Below are positions 24,376 to 33,233 of a stretch of DNA of 64,000 nt, piece by piece. The notes under the pieces were generated by a model that worked only from the letters and a program-made list of their open reading frames with translations, was not told where the DNA came from and made no database searches. The stretch covers positions 806,001 to 870,000 of the forward strand of contig NZ_QXQB01000002.1 in assembly GCF_003605435.1 (NCBI RefSeq), given 5' to 3'. The stretch is from Paenibacillus pinisoli. GTDB taxonomy: Bacteria; Bacillota; Bacilli; Paenibacillales; Paenibacillaceae. Each line of letters begins with the position of its first letter. Position 1 is the stretch's first letter. Both the position numbers and the translations under genes were made by a program.

Positions 24376-25095
24376 CTATGTATTGGTATCCATCAGCGCC
24401 GGGATATTAATTTCCTTCACGCAGGATGCTTTGGACAAGCTAACCACACATCTCACGATGGACACCATATCCTGAAGCGGAATTCGTGTGCCGCCATAGG
24501 CGGCAAGGGCACGCTCGGCTCCTTCTTCATACGGAATTTCGGCGGCCAGCTCGCCAGGATTGATACACGTCACAGCAATGCCGTCCCCTCTCGTATGCTC
24601 CCTAAGCGCCTCTGTAATTCCCCGTATAGCGAACTTTGAAGCAACGAAAGAAACCTGACTGCTGTTCGCATTGTTCAAGCCTGCTGTCGAACCGATCAGA
24701 ATGATTTTGCCTGCTTCAGATTGCCGAAGCTGGGGCAATAAGGCTTGAATACATACAATGGCGGAGGTAATATTCACTTGAATCAAATTCTGGATGTCAG
24801 CAGGCTCATCGTTATCGAAGGTATAGTGATCCTCAAAGCCTTCCTTCTCCCATATCCCTACATTGTAGATGAGGACATCCAAGGTTTCGCTCTGCAGCCT
24901 CTCTTTAACAAGCGCACCTGAATGAAGATCAGACAAATCTGCAGGTATCCATTCGCGCTGAATACCATCCTCTATATCCAAGCTCTCGGGCTTGCTGCGA
25001 GCAACCACCCATACTTTATCGCCTGACTGGGGCACCCCTCTTACAAATGCATCTCCCAATCCTTTGCTTGCGCCAAATACTATATATGTTTTCAT
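24376..25095 (-). CDS. Short-chain dehydrogenase-like protein lacking the catalytic Tyr
   Basis: A 239-aa Rossmann-fold protein of the SDR family. The cofactor motif is GASKGLG, followed by NVGIWEK (for NNAG), the catalytic Ser in IILIGSTAGL and the Lys in the FVASK segment. The catalytic Tyr of the YxxxK motif is replaced by Phe (TTC codon near 24640), while the rest of the fold is intact. The usual proton-relay dehydrogenase activity is therefore doubtful. It may be a non-catalytic binder or use another residue. ATG 25095 has AAAGGAG seven bases upstream. Confidence 0.85.
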   Translation of the reverse strand: MKTYIVFGASKGLGDAFVRGVPQSGDKVWVVARSKPESLDIEDGIQREWIPADLSDLHSGALVKERLQSETLDVLIYNVGIWEKEGFEDHYTFDNDEPADIQNLIQVNITSAIVCIQALLPQLRQSEAGKIILIGSTAGLNNANSSQVSFVASKFAIRGITEALREHTRGDGIAVTCINPGELAAEIPYEEGAERALAAYGGTRIPLQDMVSIVRCVVSLSKASCVKEINIPALMDTNT

Positions 25096-25227
25096 CTGAA
25101 TGCTCCTTTAATTTAATTGGGCTATCTCCTGCTCTTCATACGTTCTATTGCCTCATTTGTTACAAATTCCCGCAGAAAAGCGGTTCGGCAGATAGGGGTT
25201 GAATCTTCACCTGCTGGAGGTTGTAAG

Positions 25228-25262
25228 CTTCATAGTAGCTAGCAGCTGCAGTTACTATGAAG
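25228..25262. promoter_or_regulatory. 10-bp inverted repeat before the hydrolase ribosome site
   Basis: CTTCATAGTA (25228-25237) and TACTATGAAG (25253-25262) form a perfect inverted repeat around a 15-base loop. The right arm ends two bases before GGAGG of the hydrolase gene, and a second GGAGG precedes the left arm. It could be a repressor operator or an RNA hairpin controlling ribosome access. Confidence 0.55.
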
Positions 25263-25273
25263 TTGGAGGTTCA

Positions 25274-26713
25274 ATGCTTATGAGGTCTTTGGAAATGTTG
25301 TTGGTTGTAGTCAATATCGTGCTGGTCTTCTGGATTCTGTTCGCCAAGAACAAGCCGCAGCGCTCCCTTCTCCTCGGATTCGGCGTTTCCGCCGTTATCC
25401 TGCTGGTACACGGAATCCTGGACGGGATGCGCTGGCCGATGATTCCCGCTTATCTGATGTCGGCATTACCGCTGCTGATCGTCGCTGTCAGATCGTTGCG
25501 CAGCGCCAAGAATAAGGAACAGATTGGGCGAAAATCCCTGCTGGTGAAGCGTATTCTATTGACAGCGCTGGCTGTTATCTGCTCAGCGTCAGCTGTAGCG
25601 CTGCCGCTCTTGCTTCCGGTATTCGCCTTTGAGAAACCGGCCGGCCCCTACAAAATCGGCACAGTCGCCTATGACTGGACAGATAACGAGCGTGACGAAA
25701 TCCTTACACCGGATACCAACGGCAAACGCCGGTTAATGGTGCAAATCTGGTATCCTGCTGACGCAAAGGCAAAAGGAAAAACGCAAGCCTATCATTCGGA
25801 CATCGATGTTTTTGCCGAAGGGTATAGCCAAATGTTGAATTTCCCCAAGCTGCTGTTCCATTCAATCGGTTATGTCAAGACGCACGCGATAGAGAATGCG
25901 GCAATGTCCGATAAGGAAGCATCCTATCCTGTGCTGCTCTTTTCCCACGGACTCACCGGGAATAAGATGCAAAACACCTTTCAGGTCGAGCATTTGGTCA
26001 GCCAAGGTTACATCGTGGTCGGCATAGACCATACCTACAGCAGCACCGCTTCTATTTTCCCAGACGGGCATGTGGCGCCTTTAAAAATGCCAGATATCAC
26101 GTCCATCGCCGTCTTGGATCATGCTAATAAACAATGGGTGGAAGATGCCAGGTTTGTGCTAGATCAGGTCGAGGAGCTGGCGGCGAATGATCCGGAGCAG
26201 CGCTTTACCGGCCGGATGGATATGAATCATGTGGGGATGTTCGGCCATTCCTTCGGCGGGGCGACAAGCATGCAAGCCTTAATGACAGATTCAAGGATAA
26301 AGGCAGCGCTAAATATGGATGGCGCATTATATGGCGAGCTGCGTATTCCGGAAGAAGGGCTGAATAAGCCGTTTATGATGATGAGTGCCGATTCCAGTGT
26401 AGAGAGCTTGAATAGCCCGTCGGAAGACAGTCCGATCGATATGATGAAGGAAGTGCTGCCGCGGTACGACCATGTCACGAAAGGCGGCAACTACTGGATG
26501 ATTCTGAACAAGACCACGCACCTCAGCTTCACCGATATGGTTCTGTTCTCCCCCCTGTTTCAATTAATGCAGGGACGCGATGTTCGAGAAGGCCTTAACC
26601 TTATCAACGAGTATTCGCAAGATTTCTTCGATCATTATCTAAGACAGCAGCCATTCCGGCTAATCGAGCAGCATATTGGAGAATACCCGGAGTTTACGAT
26701 ATTGCAGGATTGA
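25274..26713 (+). CDS. Membrane-anchored alpha/beta hydrolase (PAF-acetylhydrolase-like)
   Basis: A 479-aa protein. The N-terminal 120 residues hold about four membrane segments. The remainder is an alpha/beta hydrolase resembling the platelet-activating-factor acetylhydrolase family. YPVLLFSHGLTGNKM supplies the oxyanion-hole region, GMFGHSFGGATSM the nucleophilic Ser, MMMSADSSVE a probable Asp, and NKTTHLSFTD the catalytic His. The substrate is probably a small ester or lipid. The start is ATG 25274 (four bases after GGAGG) or ATG 25280 (ten bases after). A ten-bp inverted repeat lies just upstream. Confidence 0.83.
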   Translation: MLMRSLEMLLVVVNIVLVFWILFAKNKPQRSLLLGFGVSAVILLVHGILDGMRWPMIPAYLMSALPLLIVAVRSLRSAKNKEQIGRKSLLVKRILLTALAVICSASAVALPLLLPVFAFEKPAGPYKIGTVAYDWTDNERDEILTPDTNGKRRLMVQIWYPADAKAKGKTQAYHSDIDVFAEGYSQMLNFPKLLFHSIGYVKTHAIENAAMSDKEASYPVLLFSHGLTGNKMQNTFQVEHLVSQGYIVVGIDHTYSSTASIFPDGHVAPLKMPDITSIAVLDHANKQWVEDARFVLDQVEELAANDPEQRFTGRMDMNHVGMFGHSFGGATSMQALMTDSRIKAALNMDGALYGELRIPEEGLNKPFMMMSADSSVESLNSPSEDSPIDMMKEVLPRYDHVTKGGNYWMILNKTTHLSFTDMVLFSPLFQLMQGRDVREGLNLINEYSQDFFDHYLRQQPFRLIEQHIGEYPEFTILQD

Positions 26714-26728
26714 TTAATCCGAACGCCC

Positions 26729-26763
26729 GAACAGCCCGCAAAGCCTTGGCTTTGGGGCTGTTC
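26729..26763. terminator. Hairpin between convergent genes
   Basis: GAACAGCCC pairs with GGGCTGTTC and inner AAAGCC with GGCTTT. There is no clear T run on either strand, so termination is likely but weak. It separates the hydrolase gene from the MerR gene. Confidence 0.5.
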
Positions 26764-26774
26764 TCATGTATACA

Positions 26775-27740
26775 TTACGGATTCAGCTTCCGCTGCAAGT
26801 TTTGGAAGTAGACGATATTTCCTTCTGAAAGCAAGTTTAATTGCGGGCTCATAATAGCGCATAGCCTATTAACACGCTCAATAAGAGGCGAGCGCGTCTG
26901 CTCGGCATGCTCAAAATAGGATTTCAGAAAATCCGCGTTATAGATGGTTTGCTCGGCATTCGCATATAACGAGACCGACTCTTCAATAATCGACTGAACC
27001 TCAGGACTGTCAGGGGATCTCTTGGCCTCCCACGCCTGACTCAACCGGGCATAGATATGATCCAACTTCTTGATCCATGTATCTGCATCATAACGGGGCT
27101 GAAGCTCTTGTATAAAGAATGCAAAGTTGGTGTTTTTCGTATCTTTGATATATTGGGGATCGTTAATGATTTCTTGCAGCTCATTCCAGGCCGCTCTTTG
27201 CTGAGCTGTTGTTTTTTCTTGACCTACAATATATTTATTGAAGTAATGCAGCATGGGACTCTGCCATTCTGCAGGAACCCCTTCAAACAAATCGGAAGCC
27301 GCCACCTTATCTGCAATAAACTGCTTTCTTTGATCAACATGGGATGCTTTGGCTTGCACAAAATCATAGAGGTGACGCATGGAGTCCCCTTGCTGCCGCT
27401 TGGCTTGCTGCAAGATCGAAATCATATTGCCGAGGGCGCTAGCCTGGATAGAAAGAGATTCAATCTGCCAATCCAGCGCCTTCTCGACCGATAATGCCCC
27501 AGACAAGAGCCGGCTGATTTCTTCGATGCTGAAGTCCAGATAACGCAGCGTTGCAGTAAGCTCCAATCGCCATATGTCTTCCGCGGTATATAGCCGGTGC
27601 CCTCCCTCGGTATGGCTTGCGGGCCTTACTAAGCCAATCTCATCGTAGTAACGGATCGTTCTAACCTTAGCCCCTATCATCTTCGCTACTTCACCAATCG
27701 AATAGGTTCTTTCTTGCAAGAAATCGGCCTCCAAATTCAT
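26775..27740 (-). CDS. MerR-family regulator
   Basis: A 321-aa regulator. The N-terminal MerR winged helix reads YSIGEVAKMIGAKVRTIRYYDEIGLVRP, then GGHRLYTAEDIWRLELTATLRYLDFSIEEI. A dimerisation helix and a C-terminal domain of about 200 residues with no recognisable motif follow, probably a ligand- or drug-sensing domain. ATG 27740 overlaps the pentapeptide-repeat stop codon as ATGA, so translation is coupled. The long frame beginning at 27815 lies inside the upstream gene and is rejected. It is transcribed from the PerR-box promoter upstream. Confidence 0.9.
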   Translation of the reverse strand: MNLEADFLQERTYSIGEVAKMIGAKVRTIRYYDEIGLVRPASHTEGGHRLYTAEDIWRLELTATLRYLDFSIEEISRLLSGALSVEKALDWQIESLSIQASALGNMISILQQAKRQQGDSMRHLYDFVQAKASHVDQRKQFIADKVAASDLFEGVPAEWQSPMLHYFNKYIVGQEKTTAQQRAAWNELQEIINDPQYIKDTKNTNFAFFIQELQPRYDADTWIKKLDHIYARLSQAWEAKRSPDSPEVQSIIEESVSLYANAEQTIYNADFLKSYFEHAEQTRSPLIERVNRLCAIMSPQLNLLSEGNIVYFQNLQRKLNP

Positions 27741-28399
27741 ATTCCTCGATCTTCGCGATCCATAGATAGAGCATTTCCATTCACCTTGACGTATTCCGTA
27801 ATCATCGTCCCCCAATCGGGAAGATGTTGTTCCTCTCCTAGAAATCGGCTGCCGGCAAAAGACCCGTTGTTCATATTTGCGCCTTCAAAGATACATTCCT
27901 CGAATTTGCAATACATAAGATGTGCACCGCGAAAGTTAGCGCCGGAGAATTGGCAGCGGATGAACGATACGTCTCTTCCTTTCGTATAGCTCACATTGCA
28001 GCCTGTAAAATCGCAATCCTCAAACTGCTCGCCAAACGCAGCATTCTTGAGAATGGCTTTATGAAACGAACAATGCTTGAATATCTTCGTGATGAATCTG
28101 CCATCTAATTTGACCCCGTCAAAACGGCAATTCGTAAAAGTAGAGTAGATCAGGCCGCCAGTCGGCTCGAAAATGGCATATGATAGATCGAGGTTTTGCA
28201 CAGTGAGATACTGCAGCGCCTCGGTCAGAACAATCCCTCGAAAGTCCTCTAACCCCGCATCCGTTTGTCCGAATGGGGATGGAGGGAAAGAACGGTCTTT
28301 TTTGTGCAAGTTTTGTTTTCCTGTTACGGCAGCCAGTGCCTTATTCACGGCAGCGATTTGCTCCGGCTCCCATCTGTGAATCCATTCCTTCTTGTTCAA
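27737..28399 (-). CDS. Pentapeptide-repeat protein
   Basis: A 220-aa soluble protein. After a 55-residue non-repeat N-terminus come about 25 degenerate A(N/D)LxF-like pentapeptides (SYAIFEPTGG, CDFTGCNVSY, CQFSGANFRGAHLMYCKFEECIFEGANM), which fold as a right-handed quadrilateral beta-helix. Size and fold recall Qnr/MfpA gyrase-protecting proteins, but no specific similarity supports that function. The start is TTG, with AGGAGG eight bases upstream. It is first in an operon with a MerR regulator. Confidence 0.88.
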   Translation of the reverse strand: MNKKEWIHRWEPEQIAAVNKALAAVTGKQNLHKKDRSFPPSPFGQTDAGLEDFRGIVLTEALQYLTVQNLDLSYAIFEPTGGLIYSTFTNCRFDGVKLDGRFITKIFKHCSFHKAILKNAAFGEQFEDCDFTGCNVSYTKGRDVSFIRCQFSGANFRGAHLMYCKFEECIFEGANMNNGSFAGSRFLGEEQHLPDWGTMITEYVKVNGNALSMDREDRGI

Positions 28400-28452
28400 T
28401 GAGTTAACCTCCTCGCATCACATTCCATTGTTTTTCGCTTGCATTCCCAAAA

Positions 28453-28491
28453 TTTATAATCATTATAAAAGAACAAGCAGGTCTCTGTCAT
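28453..28491 (-). promoter_or_regulatory. PerR-type box over the -10 of the pentapeptide/merR operon
   Basis: TTTATAATCATTATAAA (28453-28469) is a perfect 8-1-8 palindrome, and its core equals the PerR consensus TTATAATNATTATAA at all 15 positions. On the minus strand it overlaps TATAAT (28467-28462). ATGACA (28491-28486) lies 18 bp upstream of that as the -35. A bound Fur-family repressor would block this promoter. The same intergenic region separates the divergent SLH gene. Confidence 0.85.
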
Positions 28492-28618
28492 ATCTTCATT
28501 TTTTGCGAGGATAAAACATCAATTAAATTAACATTAGTTAATAGTATTAAAAGATCATATCTGCTATATTATTCTTCGTATTTTTAAATACCAATATGAG
28601 CGGGAAAGGGCGACAACC

Positions 28619-30607
28619 GTGCTGAAAGTTAATTATACGAATTTAAGGCAACGAATGATATGGCTTGTTATTGCATCTATGATCGCTGTAAACGGATTTG
28701 GATATTGGGACGTCATAACTTACGCGGAAAAAGCACCGTTGACCGATATTGCCGGCTCATACTCGCACAATGAAATCACCGCATTGGTCGAGGCCGGCAT
28801 CATGACCGGTTATGGCGACGGCAGCTTCAAGCCGGCAAGCTCTATAACAAGAGCCGAATTCTCCGCCGTAATCGCTAAGCTCCTTGGCTTACAGGAGATG
28901 CCTGACAAAGCTGCTGTTTTTACGGATGTCGACACCTCGGCTTGGTATATCGGCTATGTAGGCGCTCTTTCAAATGCAGGAATCATAAACGGAACTGCTC
29001 CCGGTATATTTGATCCGCAAGCTTCCATCACTAGAGAAGAATTAGCGGCTCTATTCGTTCGCGCATTAGGATTGGAGGAAATCGCCCTCAAGCTTCCACT
29101 AGAAGAAACATACGCCGATTCGGAGTTTGTATCGGATTGGGCGAAGCCTTATACTGCTCTTGCGAATCGCATCGGACTCATCCGGGGCATAATCGACAGA
29201 GATGGAACCATGACGATTCAGCCTAAGGAAAAGGCGCAGCGGCAAGCCGCGGCCAGACTCGCTTATGAATTCATGACCAATCATGAGGTTTATTTCAATG
29301 AAGCCCAGCGGCTCATGCAGTTGCCGGCAAGCCCGAGCCCCGAGCCGTCCGCCGCGCCTTCTGCTTCGCCGTCAAGCGAACCGACAGCAACGCCATCTGC
29401 AACGCCAGCACCAACATGGGCTCCTTCGCCTACGGCAACGCCTGTACCAACAAGAACGCCTTCCCCTACAGCAACGCCGACAATTTCCCCTACGCCAACG
29501 CCAACACCGACGCCGATACCGACGCCTCAACCCCCTACAGGCTTGATTGCAGCTAGCGGCGATACTGTTGTCACGTTGACTTGGGAAGCTTCGGCTGCTG
29601 CATTGTTCTATACGGTATATCAATCAACCGTATCCGGGACGGCGTTCGAGGAAGCGGCTACTCATGTAACGGCAACTACTGCAACCTTAACCGGGTTATC
29701 CAATGGTACGCCGTATTACTTTGTCGTCCGGGCAGTCAATGCCGGCGGTGAAAGCGAGTTTTCAGCCGAAACCTCCGCGACACCGCAAGTTGCCGCTCCG
29801 GTCGCTCCTGTATTAAACGAGGCTGTATCCGGAGACATGCAAGTCACTCTCTCATGGACGGCCGTGCCAAAGGCAACAAGCTACATTGTATACTATTCCA
29901 TTATACAGGGGACGCAATATGTTGAAGTTGCCCGCAATATTACGAGTACAACTGCAACGATAACGGAACTGGCAAACGGAAGAACCTACTATTTTGTAGT
30001 ACGAGCGGTCAATGCTGGAGGAGAAAGTTCCTATTCCAATTCTTTGTCGGCAGCTCCTGTACTGCCGCCTCCTGATACGCCCGCTAACATAAGAGTTACG
30101 AACGGCTATCAGCAAGCAACCGTGCAATGGAATGCATCTGCCAGGGCGGCAAGATATAATGTGTATATGTCGACCGTGTCCGGCAGCGAATACAGCTTGG
30201 TCGCCTCCAACGTAGCAGGGACAAACTACACGGTAACGAACCTTACATCAGGGATCCCCTATTACATTGTCGTCCGAGCCATTAACACTGCGGGAGAGAG
30301 CGCTCCCTCCGCCGAGGCGAATGCGATGTCGTATCTTGAAGCGCCTAGAGGAAATTCCCATTACAACTATGTTTCCGATATGATGTTGTTTTGGTCCAAG
30401 CCGGCGAACGCCACAAGGGTAAAAGTATTCTGGTCGACAACAAGCGATGGTCCGTACACCGAGTACCTTCCTCAATATTCGTTCAACACCAGTGTAGCGT
30501 TCAGACCGGTCGTAAACGGAACTACCTATTATATCAAATATATTGCTGTCTATCCCGACGGGGAAAGCGACTTTTCCTCTGTGTATACGGCACCTTACTA
30601 TTATTAA
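28619..30607 (+). CDS. SLH-anchored surface protein with fibronectin type III domains
   Basis: A 662-aa secreted protein. After a signal-like N-terminus come three S-layer-homology domains (about 37-215: [59 protein letters not shown]). A Pro/Ser/Thr linker (about 235-305) and three or four fibronectin type III modules follow (repeated [11 protein letters not shown]..., [18 protein letters not shown]). SLH domains bind pyruvylated secondary cell-wall polymer. No catalytic domain is visible, so it is a display or adhesion protein. The start is GTG with AAAGGG eight bases upstream. Confidence 0.92.
   Translation: MLKVNYTNLRQRMIWLVIASMIAVNGFGYWDVITYAEKAPLTDIAGSYSHNEITALVEAGIMTGYGDGSFKPASSITRAEFSAVIAKLLGLQEMPDKAAVFTDVDTSAWYIGYVGALSNAGIINGTAPGIFDPQASITREELAALFVRALGLEEIALKLPLEETYADSEFVSDWAKPYTALANRIGLIRGIIDRDGTMTIQPKEKAQRQAAARLAYEFMTNHEVYFNEAQRLMQLPASPSPEPSAAPSASPSSEPTATPSATPAPTWAPSPTATPVPTRTPSPTATPTISPTPTPTPTPIPTPQPPTGLIAASGDTVVTLTWEASAAALFYTVYQSTVSGTAFEEAATHVTATTATLTGLSNGTPYYFVVRAVNAGGESEFSAETSATPQVAAPVAPVLNEAVSGDMQVTLSWTAVPKATSYIVYYSIIQGTQYVEVARNITSTTATITELANGRTYYFVVRAVNAGGESSYSNSLSAAPVLPPPDTPANIRVTNGYQQATVQWNASARAARYNVYMSTVSGSEYSLVASNVAGTNYTVTNLTSGIPYYIVVRAINTAGESAPSAEANAMSYLEAPRGNSHYNYVSDMMLFWSKPANATRVKVFWSTTSDGPYTEYLPQYSFNTSVAFRPVVNGTTYYIKYIAVYPDGESDFSSVYTAPYYY
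29391..29535 (+). repeat. Degenerate 6-bp coding repeats (Pro/Thr linker)
   Basis: Hexamers of the type ACGCCA/ACACCG encode a TP/AP-rich flexible spacer between the SLH and fibronectin modules. Such tracts can change length by slippage in steps of two residues without breaking the frame. Confidence 0.6.
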
Positions 30608-30626
30608 AAACAAGCTCGGCACATAT

Positions 30627-30678
30627 GGCCCCATAAACCAAACGCTTGAAAGCCGTTTAGTTTATGAGGGCTTTTTTT
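30627..30678 (+). terminator. Terminator of the SLH/fibronectin gene
   Basis: GCCCCATAAACCAAACG pairs with CGTTTAGTTTATGAGGGC (small mismatches) and is followed by seven T residues, 20 bp after the stop codon. Confidence 0.88.
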
Positions 30679-30781
30679 ATCTCCTGCGCAGCCGCTTTGC
30701 TCCTGGGGACAACGCTTCTCTTATGATGATGAGGGTTAACGCGGCACCTATGTTACAATTGGTCAAAATGGGGGGAGAAAA

Positions 30782-30937
30782 TTGCAAAAACAAAAAATCG
30801 CAATTATTGGCGCGGGGATTGTCTGGCGTCGGCAGCTCGCGCCGCTGATTGCCCGTCTCGCTGCGAATGAAATCATCGACCGGGAAGCAAGACACGAATT
30901 AGCCCCTTGCCGGCTCTCCCGATTTAAAGACCACTAG
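30782..30937 (+). pseudogene. Truncated N-terminus of a Rossmann-fold oxidoreductase
   Basis: A 51-codon frame starting with TTG behind GGGGGGAG. The first 14 residues, MQKQKIAIIGAGIV, are a typical dinucleotide-binding start (GxGxxG expected). The sixth position is Trp instead of Gly, and the rest (WRRQLAPLIARLAANEIID...) does not continue the fold. It ends 60 bp before the Dph6-like gene. It is probably the remnant of a deleted FAD- or NAD-dependent enzyme. A TG-T-TACAAT extended -10 lies just upstream (about 30749-30757). Confidence 0.45.
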
Positions 30938-30997
30938 AGGGTTGTACCCTGTTTGTGAATCAAGTTCCAGGACACAGAACAAAGGAGAACGATAGAA

Positions 30998-31690
30998 TTG
31001 ATAAAAACGGTGAACTGGAAAAATGGCGCTCATGGGCATAAATTTATAGCTTCATTTAGCGGGGGAAAAGATAGCGTCCTGGCTCTGTATAAATCTATGA
31101 TGGTTGGAGAAGCGATGGGACTCATCGTCATGATGGAGGAAGAAGGGAAACGTTCCAGATCCCATGGCATGCCTCCAGAGCTTATTCATGCCCAAGCTGA
31201 ATCTATCGGCTTGCCCCTCTATACTGCCGCTTCTAGCTGGGACGACTATGAAAACAAATTTATGGATCTTTTAGAATATGCAAAACGTCAAGGCGCAGAG
31301 GTGTTAGTCACAGGAGATCTGGATGTACCCACTCAGGACTGCTGGCATGACAAGGTTACCCAAAATGCCGGACTAAAGCTTGGCATGCCGCTATGGGGAA
31401 TGAATTATTATGAAGCTGTCAAAGAGTTTATTGATCTCGGCTTCAAATCGACTTTGGTCACTGTAAATCTATCGCTCGGAATGCGGGAAGAAGATTTGGG
31501 ACGAATATTAACTTACGACTACATTAAGGAGCTTCAGGCTCGTGGCATTGACCCGTGCGGGGAAGGCGGCGAGTTCCATACCACCGTAATCGACGGCCCC
31601 ATCTTCAAGCATCCTATTCCTGTTCGCCAATGCAGCATTGTGAAGGACGGGAATTATGCCTTTATGCCTTTGGAACTGATAAGCACTTGA
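30998..31690 (+). CDS. Dph6-related ATP pyrophosphatase
   Basis: A 230-aa PP-loop enzyme. The loop FIASFSGGKDSVLALYKSM binds ATP. Later motifs GAEVLVTGDLDVPTQDCWHD, LTYDYIKELQARGIDPCGEGGEFHTTVIDGPIF match the diphthine-ammonia ligase/MJ0570 family. Eukaryotic Dph6 amidates diphthine on EF2, but bacteria lack diphthamide, so the bacterial substrate is unknown. The start is TTG, with AAAGGAG ten bases upstream. The gene stands alone. Confidence 0.87.
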   Translation: MIKTVNWKNGAHGHKFIASFSGGKDSVLALYKSMMVGEAMGLIVMMEEEGKRSRSHGMPPELIHAQAESIGLPLYTAASSWDDYENKFMDLLEYAKRQGAEVLVTGDLDVPTQDCWHDKVTQNAGLKLGMPLWGMNYYEAVKEFIDLGFKSTLVTVNLSLGMREEDLGRILTYDYIKELQARGIDPCGEGGEFHTTVIDGPIFKHPIPVRQCSIVKDGNYAFMPLELIST

Positions 31691-31706
31691 AGGAGGAACA
31701 ACAAAG

Positions 31707-31748
31707 AGGACTGCAGCAGCCTGCCTCTCAGCAGCCTGTAGCAGTCCT
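31707..31748 (-). terminator. Hairpin after the small secreted-protein gene
   Basis: AGGACTGC/GCAGTCCT with a long inner loop containing GCAGCC/GGCTGC. On the minus strand it is followed by CTCTTTGTTG, a weak T tract. It lies between convergent genes. Confidence 0.5.
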
Positions 31749-31774
31749 AAACTCGCGTACGATACGACAACATA

Positions 31775-32164
31775 TTAGTATTTAGGCTGTAAAGAAAACA
31801 AAAACACAGAACCATAGCTGCCCTGGAACTGGGCTTGTACCACTACAGGGTTATCATAAGGATTAGCATTAGATGCGCTGCAGCAATATAGATCAGGGCT
31901 GTTAACCGTAGCGTATCCGCCGGCGTTAAGCGTGACGGTGACGCTGGAGCCAGTGATAGGGTCCAGTTGTCCCCAAGGTCCTTTGTACATCAAAGTAACG
32001 GTCACTTGAGTATTAGGCTCTCCCGAGAGAGTCACGGAGTAAGCATATTTGGAGTGACCTACCAGCCCATATCTCGTATCCTGCGATACTACAGTATAAG
32101 CGGCAGAAGCCGAGCTGGTGAAAGCAAACATCGCAATGAGGACTAATAATATGACCTTTTTCAT
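31775..32164 (-). CDS. Small secreted protein of unknown function
   Basis: A 129-aa protein with a clear Sec signal peptide (MKKVILLVLIAMFAFTSSASA, cleavage after ASA). The mature domain of about 108 residues is rich in Thr, Val, Ser and Tyr, with alternating hydrophobics suggesting a beta sandwich. It includes NTQVTVTLMYKGPWG and a YCCSASNANP segment with vicinal Cys. I do not recognise the family. ATG 32164 is chosen because GGAGG lies eight bases upstream. The GTG three codons earlier touches the ribosome site. Confidence 0.72.
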   Translation of the reverse strand: MKKVILLVLIAMFAFTSSASAAYTVVSQDTRYGLVGHSKYAYSVTLSGEPNTQVTVTLMYKGPWGQLDPITGSSVTVTLNAGGYATVNSPDLYCCSASNANPYDNPVVVQAQFQGSYGSVFLFSLQPKY

Positions 32165-32475
32165 CAATCTCACCTCCTCTCTGCGAAGGATATCGATAAG
32201 GAAATCAGCACACTCATTGATGTAATAAATAGCAAATCGCTTATATTATATAAAAATAGGTATAAATAAGAAACAAAAACTTATATAACGCCGCAGCCTA
32301 GGAAGCGGTCACATGTCGTTGCTTTCCCCTTTTCTTATCGTTACACATTCACCGGTTTTGATGGGCATTTAGAGTCAGCATGTGATGTAATATTTTTCAT
32401 GAGGCTGGACATCATATATCTAGTCTGCAATAAAGCTAAAGCACCTCAATCTAATGACACGAACGGTGATAACGC
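32165..32475. other. Intergenic region between divergent genes
   Basis: About 310 bp of A+T-rich DNA between the small secreted-protein gene and the L,D-transpeptidase gene. It contains TATAAT-like sequences near 32240-32260 on the minus strand. I see no further gene, repeat or structured RNA. Confidence 0.5.
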
Positions 32476-33162
32476 ATGAGATATTTAATATGTATGCTTT
32501 TGCTGCCGCTTATTGTATTGGCGTGGCCTGTACCTGTATTAGCAATCAATACGGATGTAGATCCACTGCCCATTTACGCGCCAACAAGTGAATACAGAAT
32601 CGAAGTTTTCCCCCTCCAACACCGCCTCACGGTATTTAAAGAAGAAAAAATAATTAAGAAGTTTAGAGTTGCTGTCGGCAACCCTTCTACGCCCACCCCT
32701 GTTGGGGATTACACAATCGTTTATAAGGGGAAGAACTGGGGCCCTTCTTTTGGCCCGCGTTGGCTGGGACTTAACGTTCCTTGGGGCTATTATGGAATAC
32801 ACGGAACGAACAGGCCTCATTCTATCGGCCAGCATCAAAGCCATGGCTGCATTCGTATGCATAATGCGGATGTACTGCAATTATATGAGCTTATCCCGAT
32901 TGGCACAAAAGTTACCATACACGGGCATGTGCTTGGGGACATGAATCATGAACCTAGAGATTTGGCCGAAGGGGATGTTGGCGGCGATGTGCAATTAATT
33001 CAATCCCGATTGAAGAGCAGCGGATATTTTGCAGGCGAATGCAACGGGAAGTTCCGCTCAGATACTACAGCAGCTATCAAAAGATTTCAACGCGATCGGC
33101 ATTTACGGCCTAACGGTGTAGTGTCACGAACGCTATATGAAGAATTGGGCCTCATCGAATAA
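32476..33162 (+). CDS. L,D-transpeptidase (YkuD) with peptidoglycan-binding domain
   Basis: A 228-aa exported enzyme. A signal peptide (about 1-23) is followed by a YkuD catalytic domain (about 38-150), including VGNPSTPTPVGDYTI and the active-site run GIHGTNRPHSIGQHQSHGCIRMHN, where the Cys attacks the peptide stem. The C-terminus (about 165-228) is a PG_binding_1 domain (DVQLIQSRLKSSGYFAGECNGKFRSDTTAAIKRFQ). The family makes 3-3 cross-links or otherwise remodels peptidoglycan. The ribosome site is GGTGAT. The gene is convergent with cwlJ. Confidence 0.92.
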   Translation: MRYLICMLLLPLIVLAWPVPVLAINTDVDPLPIYAPTSEYRIEVFPLQHRLTVFKEEKIIKKFRVAVGNPSTPTPVGDYTIVYKGKNWGPSFGPRWLGLNVPWGYYGIHGTNRPHSIGQHQSHGCIRMHNADVLQLYELIPIGTKVTIHGHVLGDMNHEPRDLAEGDVGGDVQLIQSRLKSSGYFAGECNGKFRSDTTAAIKRFQRDRHLRPNGVVSRTLYEELGLIE

Positions 33163-33185
33163 CTTCCAGGGTGATATTCTGAATT

Positions 33186-33226
33186 AAAAAAACATCGCCA
33201 GGCGCATACTTCCGCTTAGCGATGTT
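33186..33226 (-). terminator. Terminator of cwlJ
   Basis: AACATCGC/GCGATGTT outer stem with inner GGCG/CGC pairing, then seven T residues on the minus strand, eight bp after the cwlJ stop codon. Confidence 0.85.
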
Positions 33227-33233
33227 ATCCATT

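Noticed and set aside
27737..28399. Qnr quinolone-resistance protein
   Set aside because: Length is similar, but the 55-residue non-repeat N-terminus and loop pattern do not support Qnr specifically.
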